A stretch of DNA of 64,000 bases from Saccoglossus kowalevskii (taxonomy: Eukaryota; Hemichordata; Enteropneusta; Harrimaniidae). The stretch lies in NCBI RefSeq assembly GCF_000003605.2, contig NW_003121911.1, forward strand, positions 354,712 to 418,711, in the 5' to 3' direction. A program made the translations under genes and the position numbers. Below are positions 28,206 through 39,099 of the stretch, piece after piece (positions within the stretch are counted from its first letter, which is position 1; every line of letters begins with the position of its first letter). The notes under the pieces are model-generated. The model did not search any database and was not told the DNA's origin. It saw only the letters and a list, made by a program, of their open reading frames with translations.

Positions 28206-29370
28206 TTAAGGTAGAGATGCAGGTTTGTGGGCACTTGGAAGTGAAATTTTGTTTTTTGCTTTTTATTATCCAAACATTCTTGGCTATAGACTGTTAAAAT
28301 TTTGCAGAATTGTGAACAGTGGAACATACTCAAAAAACGATTTGAAAATATAGATAACAGGTGCAAACATTCTCTCTTTTGAATGCTTAGCAAGATTTAG
28401 CAAGGCTGTACATAAATAATCAGAAAGAAACATGGTGAAACAAGAGTTGGCAGAGCCATCTCGATGCTGGGAAAATAAGAGTTTTAAAGGTGTGTTTTGG
28501 AGCAATGGATTGGCGAACAGACAGAAAAGCAAATTCAAAGACTTTGACTTTGTTTTAATGAAAACTTGAAGTAGACATGAGGGTACGTATTATTTATTTA
28601 TTTTGGAAACTCAATTTTTAACTGAAGGAATTAAACTAACTTAAATAATCATGTTAGAAATGACTACTGTTCAACTCCGGACTAGTCGTTTAATTGTACT
28701 TAGCGTATGTTGCTATGACAATCAACCAATTCGAGAAAAACAGTCGACAATGACTAAATGCATGGTCACAGCCAAATCGCTGTTTAATTGAAATAAACAA
28801 AATCAAAGAAAACAGAGAACTCTAAGACAGAAAGAGAAACACGAGCGATGTAGTCGAACAGGCATTACGGCAACCATGTTTGTTTCACCTCAATCAATAA
28901 AGTATTGCCCACGATGCACTATTCCCAGAAGCGTGGGTATGTGGAAGTTCATAGCCAAGCGTACTGCGGTCAAGAACAAGGTAAGAAATTACGTGACGAG
29001 ACGAGACCATCCCGATTTGCCTTCGATTTCCGGGTTCGGGTGCGGTGCTGCCCTGCAAAATTGACAACTGGTAGACAGTTTTGAAGACGGCACTTTCTTC
29101 ATAGTAAACAAATGTACCCATAAATCAATTTTCACAGGAAACAGAAGCATGGTTTAGAAGCTATTTTTTTTAAATCACTTTTGACCAAAAAAGCATATTT
29201 TTATGCATATTTCAAACTACAGTGTTCATGAAAAAAAATACTAACAAAATTTTAAAAAATCATACAATATGCTTTCCGAAAATAAATAGTTTTGTGGGCA
29301 AGGGAGGTCGTCTTGGTTTCCTAATTAACTAATTAAAATACCTGTCAGGTAAACTGCATCTCTACCTTAA
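28206..29370. mobile_element. piggyBac-like non-autonomous element, TTAA target site
   Basis: A 1.16-kb element begins GGTAGAGATGCAGGTTT and ends with the inverted copy AAACTGCATCTCTACC. Each end abuts TTAA (28206-28209 and 29367-29370), the target duplication used by piggyBac transposons. The perfect inverted repeat is 13 bp (GGTAGAGATGCAG); after one extra G on the left it continues with TTT. The inside has no transposase: the two frames present (28284-28538 minus, 28876-29064 plus) match nothing I recognise. It is therefore a MITE-like, non-autonomous copy. The ends lack the CCC.../CC start of classical piggyBac, so the family assignment rests on TTAA and the inverted ends. It sits in an RBM41 intron. 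Confidence 0.72.
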
Positions 29371-31206
29371 ACACAAGTTAAGTGATTACAAGGAAGACAA
29401 ATCGAATGTTGTGACGACATATACTTCTTCCTAACCCAAATCTGCAGACAAATATAGTGACCCCAATAATAACAAATGTACATTTTTTAAAAAAAATATA
29501 CCGGCGCAGGTGAGAAACAACTGTCAAAAAATACTGTGATTCAGGTCAGTTTGTGTTCTAAATCATCGTAGAATGTGTATTGCGTATTTCACCTTCTTCC
29601 GATAACGTCACTGATTCCCACAATATCTTCTATTCCGAGGTTAACCAAAATGTAGTATCGTGCGACGATTGGTCAATTCACATTAATACGAATGCTAAGG
29701 TCCATTAGTAATTGCTCTAGTTGGTTCATTATAACATTATTAATAATTGATAATATATATTGGAACCCAAACAGTTTAATAAATCACCGAGAGTTACAAG
29801 AGACAAATATTGACTCAACATCTGTTTCCGTGCACGTACATCACGTACATCAAGGCAACACGCGTAACAATGACATTATTTCACCTTGAAAGCGCCTCAT
29901 ACTTCAAGAAATAATTGCAGTGATGTGACACGAGAGTGCATCATTTAGTGATGGTTATTGCGACATTAAGTGGCAGTTTGAAAATAAATGCTTTGATAAT
30001 AGGTGTCTATTATTCTTGATGCATTCAATGTACTACGCTGCAGACAGTGCTGTTATTACAATTGCCAAGTATACCACGCATTTCCGGGGATTTTGTCTGA
30101 GCAAATTTGAGCTAACTAGTGTTGACTACTTCAAAGGCTAACATGGACATGTTGTGGATGTTTTCAGCATTCAGATAATTGCTTCCCTTGAGCATTTGAT
30201 GCCGTTACATTTTGTTCTCGTCTACATATGAAAAAAACAACGAATTCATATCAAACAGCACACTAATGACCAATAAGAATTAGAAGCTTAGTTGCAAGAC
30301 GGATGCAGACGTCTTTAGGAATCCGCACAATGAAAACATATACAAGTCTGACAGCCATTAGTTAAGACATACCGGAATTAAGGTGTATTTAAAAATTGTA
30401 TAACTTTGCACAACGATATTCACTCTAATAAGAATAATCTCTTGGAACTAATAAACCAATTTCACGTCATCAAAAATTTAGTTTTTTCATTGAATAATTT
30501 ATTAGGTAATAACAAATGTATATCAGTTTGCTATGGCCTGAGGCGCCGGCTAAAGCAAATGACCACTAATGCAATAGAATAATTGTTATAGTCCCCATAT
30601 GAAGTTTTCTGCTATGAGCATTGGAAGACATAATAAACCCCGATTCTTGTTTCACAATTTGTTTTACTCGTATGTTTCATTGGCTAGAATGGCGTAATGT
30701 TCCAGAAACCTAACTATGTGTACAATTTCCGAAATTATCTATTGACATGTGTTTAGAATACTATATTTGTTAATGTATGCAATATATTTAGATGCAAATC
30801 GGCCATTCAAACCTTCATTTAGCCAATAAATTAATAATGATACAAATTATATTGAAATTTGCTGGCTAACATGCTTCAACTGTTGGGTAATTTTTAATGT
30901 CTCAATTTCTTGATTTCTGAAACTAATATACAAATAGTGAAACATATATGTTATCTTATTATATTATAGAAATGTTTGGCTCCTACAAAATATGTTGCCA
31001 TACAATAGGATATCGTTATATCCGATAGTTCAGTTTGATGTACAGTTGACATTTCAGTTCAACAACTTAAACTATAATATCAGTAGAAACCTAATTTCCA
31101 ATAATCAATTATGCTATTTACAAAAAGGCGCATCAACTGTAACTTTTGGAAAGTAGAATGGAATTGTAACCGGCCACTGCACCTGATATAAATAGGTTCA
31201 ATTATT

Positions 31207-31219
31207 GGGGGGGGGGGGG
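31207..31219 (+). repeat. G13 homopolymer
   Basis: An uninterrupted run of 13 G within an RBM41 intron. On the minus-strand transcript it reads as C13. Its exact length may be unreliable, as homopolymers of this size are error-prone in sequencing. Confidence 0.9.
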
Positions 31220-32066
31220 ATTAAATCCCTATTTATGATTAATTTGGTTAAAAGAGTTTAATTCACAAATATACATATATATTTGAAGAATGTATTCAAT
31301 TTGATGGTGATTGATTTGTTTACCTGAACGAATAAAGCATATAATATAATATATATGCAATGAGGCACAATACTGGCATTAATGAGGAGGCGAAGCAGTT
31401 TCTGCGTGTATTTCCTGTACAACAACCCGAAGGACATACTACAGATATTGGTTTAATAAGCTACTTTTCGTCCAAAGGTTTGTTTCTTATCCTTGATTCT
31501 TCAAATGCTTTGCATGAGCATAAATACAAATTACACACTTGATACAAAAATAGAAACAAACAAGCAAGTCAAAACTCATACGACCACGGCAATGCGACTT
31601 GCCACAGCAAGCAAACACACACATCAAGCCAAAATGTAGCATTCTAGGTAATTCATAGTGTCTGTGCAGGTAACTATACCAACTAATTTCTCGCTTGATA
31701 ATAAGTGTAAAATTTGATTTAGAATGACACATAATAAAAAGATTGATATTTGAATGATATACACTAACAAAATGAGTTACTTGTGACATTATTATTATTG
31801 GGTGTATTTTCAAGTGACCCGAATGCACATTTACCGGCTCAGATAACTGCGGTGGTTCACTTAATAGGTGAATGGATATTTCACTCTTCTGGAAATACCA
31901 ATAACTGGTCTGTTCGAATTCATTCTATGTTATTAATCAACATTAGTGACGGTTGTGTATTCTAACAAATGCTTATGTCAAGCTTGTTATCATATTACAA
32001 TCAGTGCCGTTATGAACTTCCACGGCGAAAGATAACTCACACAATCATTAAAATGACTAACTGTAC

Positions 32067-32518
32067 CTTATTAGGGCTTCCGGGTTCGTAATCCTTAAAT
32101 CTGGGTAATCCCCTGAGCACCTCACAACTCAGCCTGTTTTTGACAATTTGGTCTTCTGGAATACTTTCAATATCGCCTTTTATCTTGACAGGTTTGTTAT
32201 TGATCATGTGTTCAACTTTAGCTGTCATACTGTCCACGGCACTTGTCAGCAACAAATCTCCATCGTTTACACCTGAAGGAATAGCCTCTTGACTGCCATA
32301 TTGAGATGAGCTGACAACTGGTAGTGATGTACAGCCACAAATTGCTGCTTTATCTTCCTTAATGGCTGGCCCAGCTATGGCCAATGTACACTCAGCATGT
32401 GGAATTTGTGATGATTTAGTCTTGTGCTCGTTTACCTTTTTTATTTTCCCAAATAACTCCTGTGCGATGCAGTCAAGGTTATTGATCGGATCTTCTTCTA
32501 ATCCCCGGGGGATTTCTC
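32067..32518 (-). CDS. RBM41: RBM41, large central exon with pre-RRM extension
   Basis: This 452-nt exon has acceptor ACACATTTTACAG and donor AATAAG|GTACAG. It enters in phase 1 (A from the previous exon plus GA makes Arg) and leaves in phase 0. Its first residues, LEEDPINNLDCIAQELFGKI, align with the human GDPMNNLESFYQEMI region. A long low-complexity linker follows. Its end, ESIPEDQIVKNRLSCEV then LRGLPRFKDYEPGSPNK, aligns with human FVPEDEIQRNRLSEEEIRKIPMFSSYNPGEPNK. This conserved stretch just before the RRM is shared with U11/U12-65K, where it forms part of the extended RRM fold. The linker differs freely from human, as expected for this family. The donor (GTACAG) is weaker than consensus, but the next exon continues exactly with VLYVKNL. 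Confidence 0.95.
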
Positions 32519-33868
32519 CTGTAAAATGTGTACATAAATTTAATGTAATTTCTCACAAATATAATTCAGATTCATACTCAAATGAAAAAATAGAGTTGGC
32601 ACAGTTGGATTTGAGGAAGCGATTTGGGAAATCTTCAAAATCAATTCATTTATTAAGACAGTTACGAGTACAGTAACTGTATACGTGCATATTATTTTTT
32701 CATTTTGTTTTTTTGTCATTTTGTTGAATAAGAGGAGACATAATTTTTATAATAACTGTGGTCCTTCGTCTCGGCGTTCGATATAACATAAACAAATATA
32801 TGACAGCCAACATTGGGTACGTTTTTAAAAACGATCTTTTATGAGCTAAACAACGGACATCTGAAAGAATAGGGTGGACTCTTTCATGGTGTTATGTCGA
32901 CAGATAAAAGTCATTCAAAAAGACAGTCATTGTGCAAAAAGGAGCCAGTTTATGTTTTTGTATTTGTGATTATGATTGGTGAAGGCATAATATTGATAAG
33001 AAAGGGGAACAGTATTCTTTAAAACAAAATTGCTGTTAGTCAACAATTTAAATTCAACATCCCGCCATGCTCAATGTACGTACCAAATTTGCATGAAATA
33101 TGCTCATTTGATTTTGAGCGTGTGCATACACATCTGACAATATTTGTAAGATATGTATATTTTATGTGAATAAGTTTGTCCAGGCATGTCCGTTCGGATA
33201 TGGCACTGAAACAGCATTCGTTAACACAAAATGATCGACAGTCATTTTTTTAAAAACATCTATGGAAAAAGATGCATCAAGAAACCATTATAATTAATAT
33301 ACGTACCAAATTTTAATGATCCATGCATGCACGTACATTCATGGCATGTCAGAAATGATCAATGCGGATGAATTGTTAGCATTAAAATCGCTGCCACCAT
33401 CTTGATCTTGATGCATGCGCATATTTCCTTTGCAGGTGACTGCCAGCGAGATGAAATCCAAGTTTAATCGCATTACCAAGTAGATTACATTTTTGACTGA
33501 CATACTGTGTTAAATACTGTATACATTGCACATTATGATGATTCATACCGCCAGTCGGTAGTGTGTCTGTAAGAATGCCAACTAGACGGAGTACAGAACA
33601 TCAATAGCAAATTGGACTGTATGTATGGATAATGAAATGGAACACCGTGTCTTTCACTTTTCAATTCAACTAATGGTCAATAATCGTAGTCGTCTTGCTT
33701 GTCAATACATTATTACAAATTAATTAAAAAAGTACACTGTTGCAGAAATTGTATAGATAGTTAGCACGAGTAACATTGTGTATGTATATGGGATAAAGTT
33801 TATGTCCAACATGTAGCCCAGCAATCTTACTAGCTACCTGTCACGTTTTGCAATATTTTCCTGAAGGT

Positions 33869-33890
33869 CACGACGACGTCGACGTCACGA
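33869..33890. promoter_or_regulatory. CpG-dense double GACGTC palindrome (CRE-like)
   Basis: Two GACGTC sites stand back to back (33875-33886, a perfect 12-bp palindrome), flanked by CACGAC and CACGAC; the whole has six CpGs in 22 bases inside CpG-poor, AT-rich DNA. GACGTCA is a CREB/ATF half-consensus. It lies about 1.3 kb upstream of the plus-strand TATA/ATG at 35182-35244, so it could be an upstream element of that candidate gene. Function is inference. Confidence 0.4.
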
Positions 33891-35181
33891 CTTTCATTAA
33901 CCCCGAAAGTCGTTTGAACTTCTAAATTGCATGTACTTACTTAAATTAGTCGTTACTAATGGACATTGCACATTCACCAGGTGACAAGATTTAGTTACGG
34001 TAACCGTTTATCGGTAGCACGGTGCTTACATTTATAAGCTCACTTAACGGATTGTCTAATTGGGTTAGTCGAATAGAAAATAAAGCTAATTGCAATTTTT
34101 ACAAAAGCCATTAATCCCATCTCCAAATTAAGATCATTTATATGTGCAACAAAAATACATTTTGTTCAAATGTTGATTATGGGTTGGGTTCAATTTGCAG
34201 CAGCAAGAGCCAATCAAAACAGTCTACGATGAGAACCATTCAAAATGTATTTTACGATCAGCTCAATACTTAATAATGGCTTCACAGTGTTCCGAACCAT
34301 CCTATAAAGCTTTATACATTTGTCATATTGACGAAAGTTTTAATAACTCTCCATTCAACAATAAATGAACACAAAGCAATATTTGGAGGTGTTATATTAC
34401 CAATATAAAATGACGACAGTACTCACATTCAATGCTGGCATGAAATCTTACCCCTCCCTAATTAGTCATTCATTTTAGTTTGATGAAAGAGGCACGCCGT
34501 TTCCATGGCACAGTGCAAACATATGTTTGTACACGGGTCTATTTAGCGTGGGATATGGCTGATAGACCTGACCGATTGTGAAAGATATGGTGTCCGCTGT
34601 TGACGACTATCGACATCTTGATAAGTGTCGACCAGGGAATCCCACAAAAGCAATAGCTATGGCATGTTATGTCGAATCGTACAGCGTATAAGGCATTGGC
34701 TTGTAGCTTTACGTAAACACCTTGTAATCAATTTTAATATACAGTAGAGAACATTACACTTATTCGTGGGTAAATACAGGTTTAAGCAAAACTAAACAAT
34801 CTTTAGATTTAAAAAAAAGAACGTTAGATGTTGCCCAAAATTATCCACAATTCAAACGGTTTGGCTGACCTATCGCGTATTTTTAGAGCGACACGGTCGT
34901 CGTGCAACGCGCATTCAAATCGTTTATTTCACACCATTGTATATGTGTATGCAATCTGACTAAAATCTAATGTGTACGGGCTTCAATTATTTTGGCTATA
35001 AACGTATTTTTATGTTATTTTTTATTACTTTTGTTATTAATACCTTTTTATTTAATTATTTCACTTTGATTTGTATTTTTTTTTAAATTCCGCCCTACAT
35101 ACATCTGAGCCTCTGCCTATGTAACGAGATTTCAACGAGACCCACTATCGACGATTTTAGTCAACGAATCACAGACCTCTG

Positions 35182-35241
35182 TATATAGCGCACCTGATGA
35201 CGTCAGCGGTCAGAGTTAGGTCACAAACACACTCAAATAAA
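35182..35241 (+). promoter_or_regulatory. Candidate core promoter and 5' leader (TATA, CRE)
   Basis: TATATA at 35182-35187 is followed by a consensus CRE, TGACGTCA (35198-35205), and an initiator-like TCAGAG near 35209, about 27 bases from the TATA. The next ATG is at 35242 in perfect Kozak context. The preceding 100 bases are richer in CpG than their surroundings. A CRE between TATA and the start site is unusual; an alternative is a TATA-less promoter with the CRE upstream of a later start. No transcript evidence is available. Confidence 0.4.
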
Positions 35242-35266
35242 ATGGCGGATTATACCGATGCAAACG
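35242..35266 (+). CDS. Candidate first coding exon of a nested antisense gene
   Basis: AAATAAAATGGCG gives an ATG with A at -3 and G at +4. The short frame MADYTDAN ends at a consensus donor (AACG|GTGAGT), leaving in phase 1. With the TATA and CRE just upstream this is the best-formed gene start in the window outside RBM41, and it lies in an RBM41 intron on the opposite strand. The nearest good acceptor (TTCCATTCTAG at 35714) would add only a few codons before a stop. An exon at 36941 joins in phase and continues AYETSLQFNTWHN. Eight residues are too few to identify the protein; MADY starts occur in several unrelated RNA-binding proteins. Confidence 0.4.
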
Positions 35267-36197
35267 GTGAGTTTATTAGTGTCAAATGCAACGAAAGTCA
35301 TCTTTTATTTTCATGTTTATATTGTGGATTGAATGGTTCCAGTTTAGGTCGTTATTTTGCGTAGTTATTCCGGAGTGACGATTTTTTTTCCATCGGTTCG
35401 ACCGAACACCGGTATCTTTTTCCAGACCGGTGATGTTTTGTTGACGATCGGACCAAAATTGTATCATGTATCAATGTATCAACACTTTGTACATTTATTA
35501 AAGTAATTGAGTTGATTTGAACTGGAATAAAATATTTTTTATTTGGAAAACATCGCAATTGATGAGGAAATATTGTTTGCTCCAATATCCTGCGTCTATG
35601 CCTTGTGCCGGTACCAGTGACCGTTATACAATATAAAATCAGTTTGCATTGTTTACTATAGTTGTTTACAGTGTTCTAATCATCATGATTTACTTATTTT
35701 TCGTTCCATTCTAGATAATTATGCTCAGTGTTTGGTATAAATTTGAAGTGATGACGATATAAACGAACCTTGGCAGCGACGTTGGCTGACAAAGATGCAT
35801 CAGGAAGTGTACGCATTTGTTGAAAATGAAAAAAAAATATTCAATGTAATGACAAAAATTGTAAAATGCTGTGGAATCTCTTCTGTGAATAAAACATATA
35901 ATAGTAATTTTCTATTAATTGTTTATTCAAGTGGGCAAATTATAATGTGCAGGAAGATTGTCCGTAAAAAAGTATGAAAAGTGCAACCGACAGTCTGTAT
36001 AAAAGGAGGGCTGTGATTGGCTGTTACTTTCGCGAGATTTGATTCTTGTTGACTTTCACAATTACCAAAACTACAATAAATATATACTAGATCAAAATAA
36101 AATATATATACAAAAAAACCAGGATCTTATTTTAATCAGATTGGCGTGTATGGAACCCATATCGAACGGAACGCGGTGACACTACTAAGGTGTTTCA

Positions 36198-36267
36198 AAC
36201 TAATGTACATAAAGATAAAGATCAATGTACTAGACATTGATCTTTATGTCAATGCACTAAATTAGTT
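36198..36267. repeat. Fold-back (imperfect inverted repeat)
   Basis: AAAGATCAATGT (36217-36228) pairs perfectly with ACATTGATCTTT (36234-36245) across a 5-base loop. The pairing extends imperfectly outward through ACATAAAGAT / TCTTTATGT to AACTAAT / ATTAGTT at the outer ends. The outline is that of a small MITE fragment or a hairpin. No target duplication could be recognised. Confidence 0.7.
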
Positions 36268-36940
36268 GCGAGATCCCGCGTGAAATCGAACGTAAATACT
36301 GGACAAACAAAAGTCATAGCGTCGTAGTGAAACTATTTTTTACGGTATTTTCACACTCAACAATGTGCTATACAAATTTGATGATCAATTTTGATGAAGT
36401 AAAAATATCTCAAAGTCATATTCTTCAGTAAAATTTCAACATAAACTAAAAAAATAGTAATTCAAGTTCAAAATTAAATTATTTGTTGTTTTTTCCCTCT
36501 TTCCCGCATTATCTATTCAATGTATTAATGAAATTCCAAAATCTTAACAATCCAATTATGAAAACACATTAGACTACTGCTAAATATAATACATAATCCT
36601 ATATTAATGATAAAATGAGGTTATTATCAGAATACCAGAACAAGTATTCGGAGGTCTATACGATCGAGTTACACATCGTTCCTGTCTGCAGCCATAATTT
36701 TGATTAGGAATGAATAACAGCCAGCAAAGAGGATCGTTGAGGTTCGTTCATTCGTGATTATTTGAGTTCTGAGGCGAGATTACGACTATTGCTGCGTCAT
36801 ATCAACTATGCTAGAGGACAGACAACTGCGGTAATTCCTTATATATATAGTTTCTTGGAATTCGAAGGTTCACACCCACGTACAAATCCCCACGCCAAAA
36901 AACAACAAAAAGTACACCGTCATTAAAATATTTTTTTCAG

Positions 36941-36989
36941 CCTATGAAACCAGCCTACAATTTAATACATGGCATAATAGGAACATATG
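36941..36989 (+). CDS. Candidate exon 2 of the nested antisense gene
   Basis: A strong acceptor (AAAATATTTTTTTCAG) is followed by a 49-nt open block and a donor (ATATG|GTAAAA). Entering in phase 1 it joins the 35242 exon directly, the split codon giving Ala, and reads AYETSLQFNTWHNRNI. It leaves in phase 2. A weak acceptor at 38456 would continue it in phase with LHNRLLHLHSDLENQ and a donor (CCAG|GTAATT), but that overlaps the 3' flank of the 38200 exon. Not recognised; the short length means it may be a coincidence. Confidence 0.25.
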
Positions 36990-37433
36990 GTAAAAGCGTT
37001 ATACTACTCACAAAATTACAATTATCCACTAAAATACAATGAATAAAAAAACTCGTGACCCCCAACTTTTTGAAGTCAATATCCTTATATTGCCCCGGAA
37101 TACAATTTATTGCAAAATGAATAAATTCTGGGTATTAGGCTTATACTATAACTACGTTTTTGATTGGCGAATTTCAAAACAACATTAACATTAAATAACA
37201 TTGCTAATTAAATAGTAGGACAGAAATTAGAAATTGACAATTGAAAAAACATTTTTTTGTGACTCAATGCAAGTAAACGAACAATACGATCGTCGCAATT
37301 CATTCGTCGATTTTCAAAGAACTAGTCTACGTCACAGTATATGAACAGTAGTGTCTAAACTAGTAATGTGTGAACATATTTGATGCATCATGGTTTAAAA
37401 AATGGTTACAATAACTACACCAAAATATTGCAG

Positions 37434-37622
37434 TTGCACACAAACGTTTACGCAAAAGAACGTGGCACACCAAGAAACTTCGTATGGAATATCTTTCTAT
37501 TATTTGTTATGACTTTATTCACTTTTATGAGACGAAATCATTTTGCAAATAAGGAAGACATCCGTATTTCGTGCGAACGCATGTATATGACTTTAAAACA
37601 CGTCAATGCGACGTTCAAACGA
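37434..37622 (+). CDS. Candidate exon with a membrane segment
   Basis: Bounded by acceptor CAAAATATTGCAG and donor AACGA|GTAATT, the block is 189 nt, open throughout, phase 0 on both sides. It encodes one strongly hydrophobic segment (NFVWNIFLLFVMTLFTFM, residues about 15-32), followed by a basic loop (RRNH) and an amphipathic stretch ending in MYMTLKHVNATFKR. It joins the 38200 exon in phase. It does not join the 36941 exon, which leaves in phase 2, so at least one linking exon would be needed. The acceptor has a poor pyrimidine tract. It could be part of a small membrane protein or a chance frame. Confidence 0.22.
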
Positions 37623-38199
37623 GTAATTGTGGTCGACTAGTTAGGTTTGCGCTGCAACATGTAATATACGGTAACTAAGAGAAAACTACTTTGAATAATT
37701 ATTAACACACTAATTTGTTTCATTAGCAAACTCAATTAATTTAGTCAATTCTAAAATTAACATAAATTAAGTCGCACACTGACCATGAAATGAATATACT
37801 TGCAATGTAATTACGTTAATGCCGGTTATAAAACTTAATGGCATAACAGTCTCAGCGGTACAACAATTAGTAAGCATACTTTTGCAGATGTGTACATTTT
37901 CTTCATATCCTAGATGTCATGTCAAATTTTAAATAAAAAAATCGCGTTATCAGATATGTGGAATTTGATGATGCGTCTTACAAGGTAATACATTAAAATC
38001 GATACATTCTAGTAGAACAAGTAGGTTTTTTTTCTTGCGTCTATCGGCGACAGCAATAGGTTGTGTGCAGCGACATTGGGAGCATGTGGCGCCCGGAGAT
38101 AATTAACCTAGAGTATGTCAAAATGACTCAATGATTGCATTACAATTTCTGTATCTGCTAACAATATAGAATTGAATTGTCAAGATGCTTTCTTTGTAG

Positions 38200-38439
38200 A
38201 CTGGCAGCTGTTATCTCCAATTGATACAGCTTGGGAATGGAAATGGGAAGCGCATACTGTTATTGCATTTAAGTCAAGTAATATACATTACTGGTCCATT
38301 CAAATTAACCACAAGGGAAATTCTAGGAGTCATTGTAGCACATTTCAACATGCTATCATTCGTGTACAAACAACACATTCAATCATATTCATCAATTGTT
38401 GTAGCTGTCACAATGCTGCTGGTGCGAAATTATGATTGA
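38200..38439 (+). CDS. Candidate terminal exon, membrane-receptor-like
   Basis: A good acceptor (ATGCTTTCTTTGTAG) is followed by 79 codons and TGA, and an AATAAA lies 190 bases beyond the stop. The frame starts TGSCYLQLIQLGNGNGKRIL and continues with ILLLHLSQVIYITGPFKL, REILGVIVAHFNMLSFVYK and a third hydrophobic stretch SSIVVAVTMLLV. The order (K)xxLLLxLxx...YITxGPFKLTxExxLxIV.....SFxYK resembles the last exon of insect odorant/gustatory receptors (7tm_6/7tm_7), where a phase-0 intron also precedes the final transmembrane helix. About 20 residues follow where those receptors normally end. The likeness is by eye, without other receptor exons, and may be convergent hydrophobic sequence. Confidence 0.28.
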   Translation, partial: TGSCYLQLIQLGNGNGKRILLLHLSQVIYITGPFKLTTREILGVIVAHFNMLSFVYKQHIQSYSSIVVAVTMLLVRNYD

Positions 38440-38630
38440 ATAATATCTGTAAAATGAGTCTACATAATAGATTATTGCATCTGCATAGCGATTTGGAAAA
38501 CCAGGTAATTCACAAAGTATGACAGTTAATTTTGTTCAGTGTACAATGAAATTTAGTTTTTTGCCCTGGGGATACCGGTGACAGCATTTTACAATATGAT
38601 GTACGAGTGAATTGTATAAGTTACTTTTAA

Positions 38631-38636
38631 AATAAA
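38631..38636 (+). terminator. Candidate poly(A) signal after the 38200 exon
   Basis: AATAAA occurs 192 bases after the TGA at 38437, followed by T-rich sequence (TTTCCCTTTTTTT). Position and context suit the 3' end of the possible nested plus-strand gene. In AT-rich DNA the hexamer is common, so support is modest. Confidence 0.3.
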
Positions 38637-39022
38637 GTTTCCCTTTTTTTAAAGTTTGCTGCAAAGTATTAATTAATGATAAGATGATTATACTTTTGTT
38701 ATAGTCACAATGTTAACAGTTGAATGTTGGATGTCATGTTTGAACGAATTTATGCATGCACGCTTGAGATCTCGTTTCGGAACTGCATTTTTACCTCGCA
38801 ACTCATGTAAGCCATGACTTTATACAGACTTTAAATCAAAACATCCAGGTATCTCTCGGTGGTTGAGTATCATGTGTTACTGTTGAGTTGTTTAATGGAT
38901 TCATAAACGACTGGTTTGTGCAGACATGTTATATGTGCTACCTACGTGAATAGGTCTTCCTACCTTAGCAACATTCCATCAGTCAAAGTGACCTATTTAA
39001 CAATATTCTTGTCATAACAGCC

Positions 39023-39099
39023 NNNNNNNNNNNNNNNNNNNNNNNNNNNNNNNNNNNNNNNNNNNNNNNNNNNNNNNNNNNNNNNNNNNNNNNNNNNNN
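39023..39099. other. Assembly gap (77 N)
   Basis: A run of N joins two contigs within the long RBM41 intron. The odd length suggests an estimated rather than fixed-size gap. Sequence just to either side shows no shared repeat that would explain it. Confidence 0.99.

Larger units (their letters stand above)
24184..32066 (-). other. RBM41: RBM41 intron, 7.9 kb
   Basis: Phase-0 intron between the pre-RRM exon and the RRM exon. It contains the TTAA-flanked element, a TA run (26235-26251), a G homopolymer and a plus-strand exon-like block, each listed separately. The 27379-27720 frame on the plus strand and its minus-strand mirror show no recognisable motif and are probably chance. Confidence 0.85.

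Noticed and set aside
33060-33320. Two occurrences of CGTACCAAATTT as a possible dispersed repeat
   Set aside because: Only the short core is shared; flanks do not align well enough to call a repeat.
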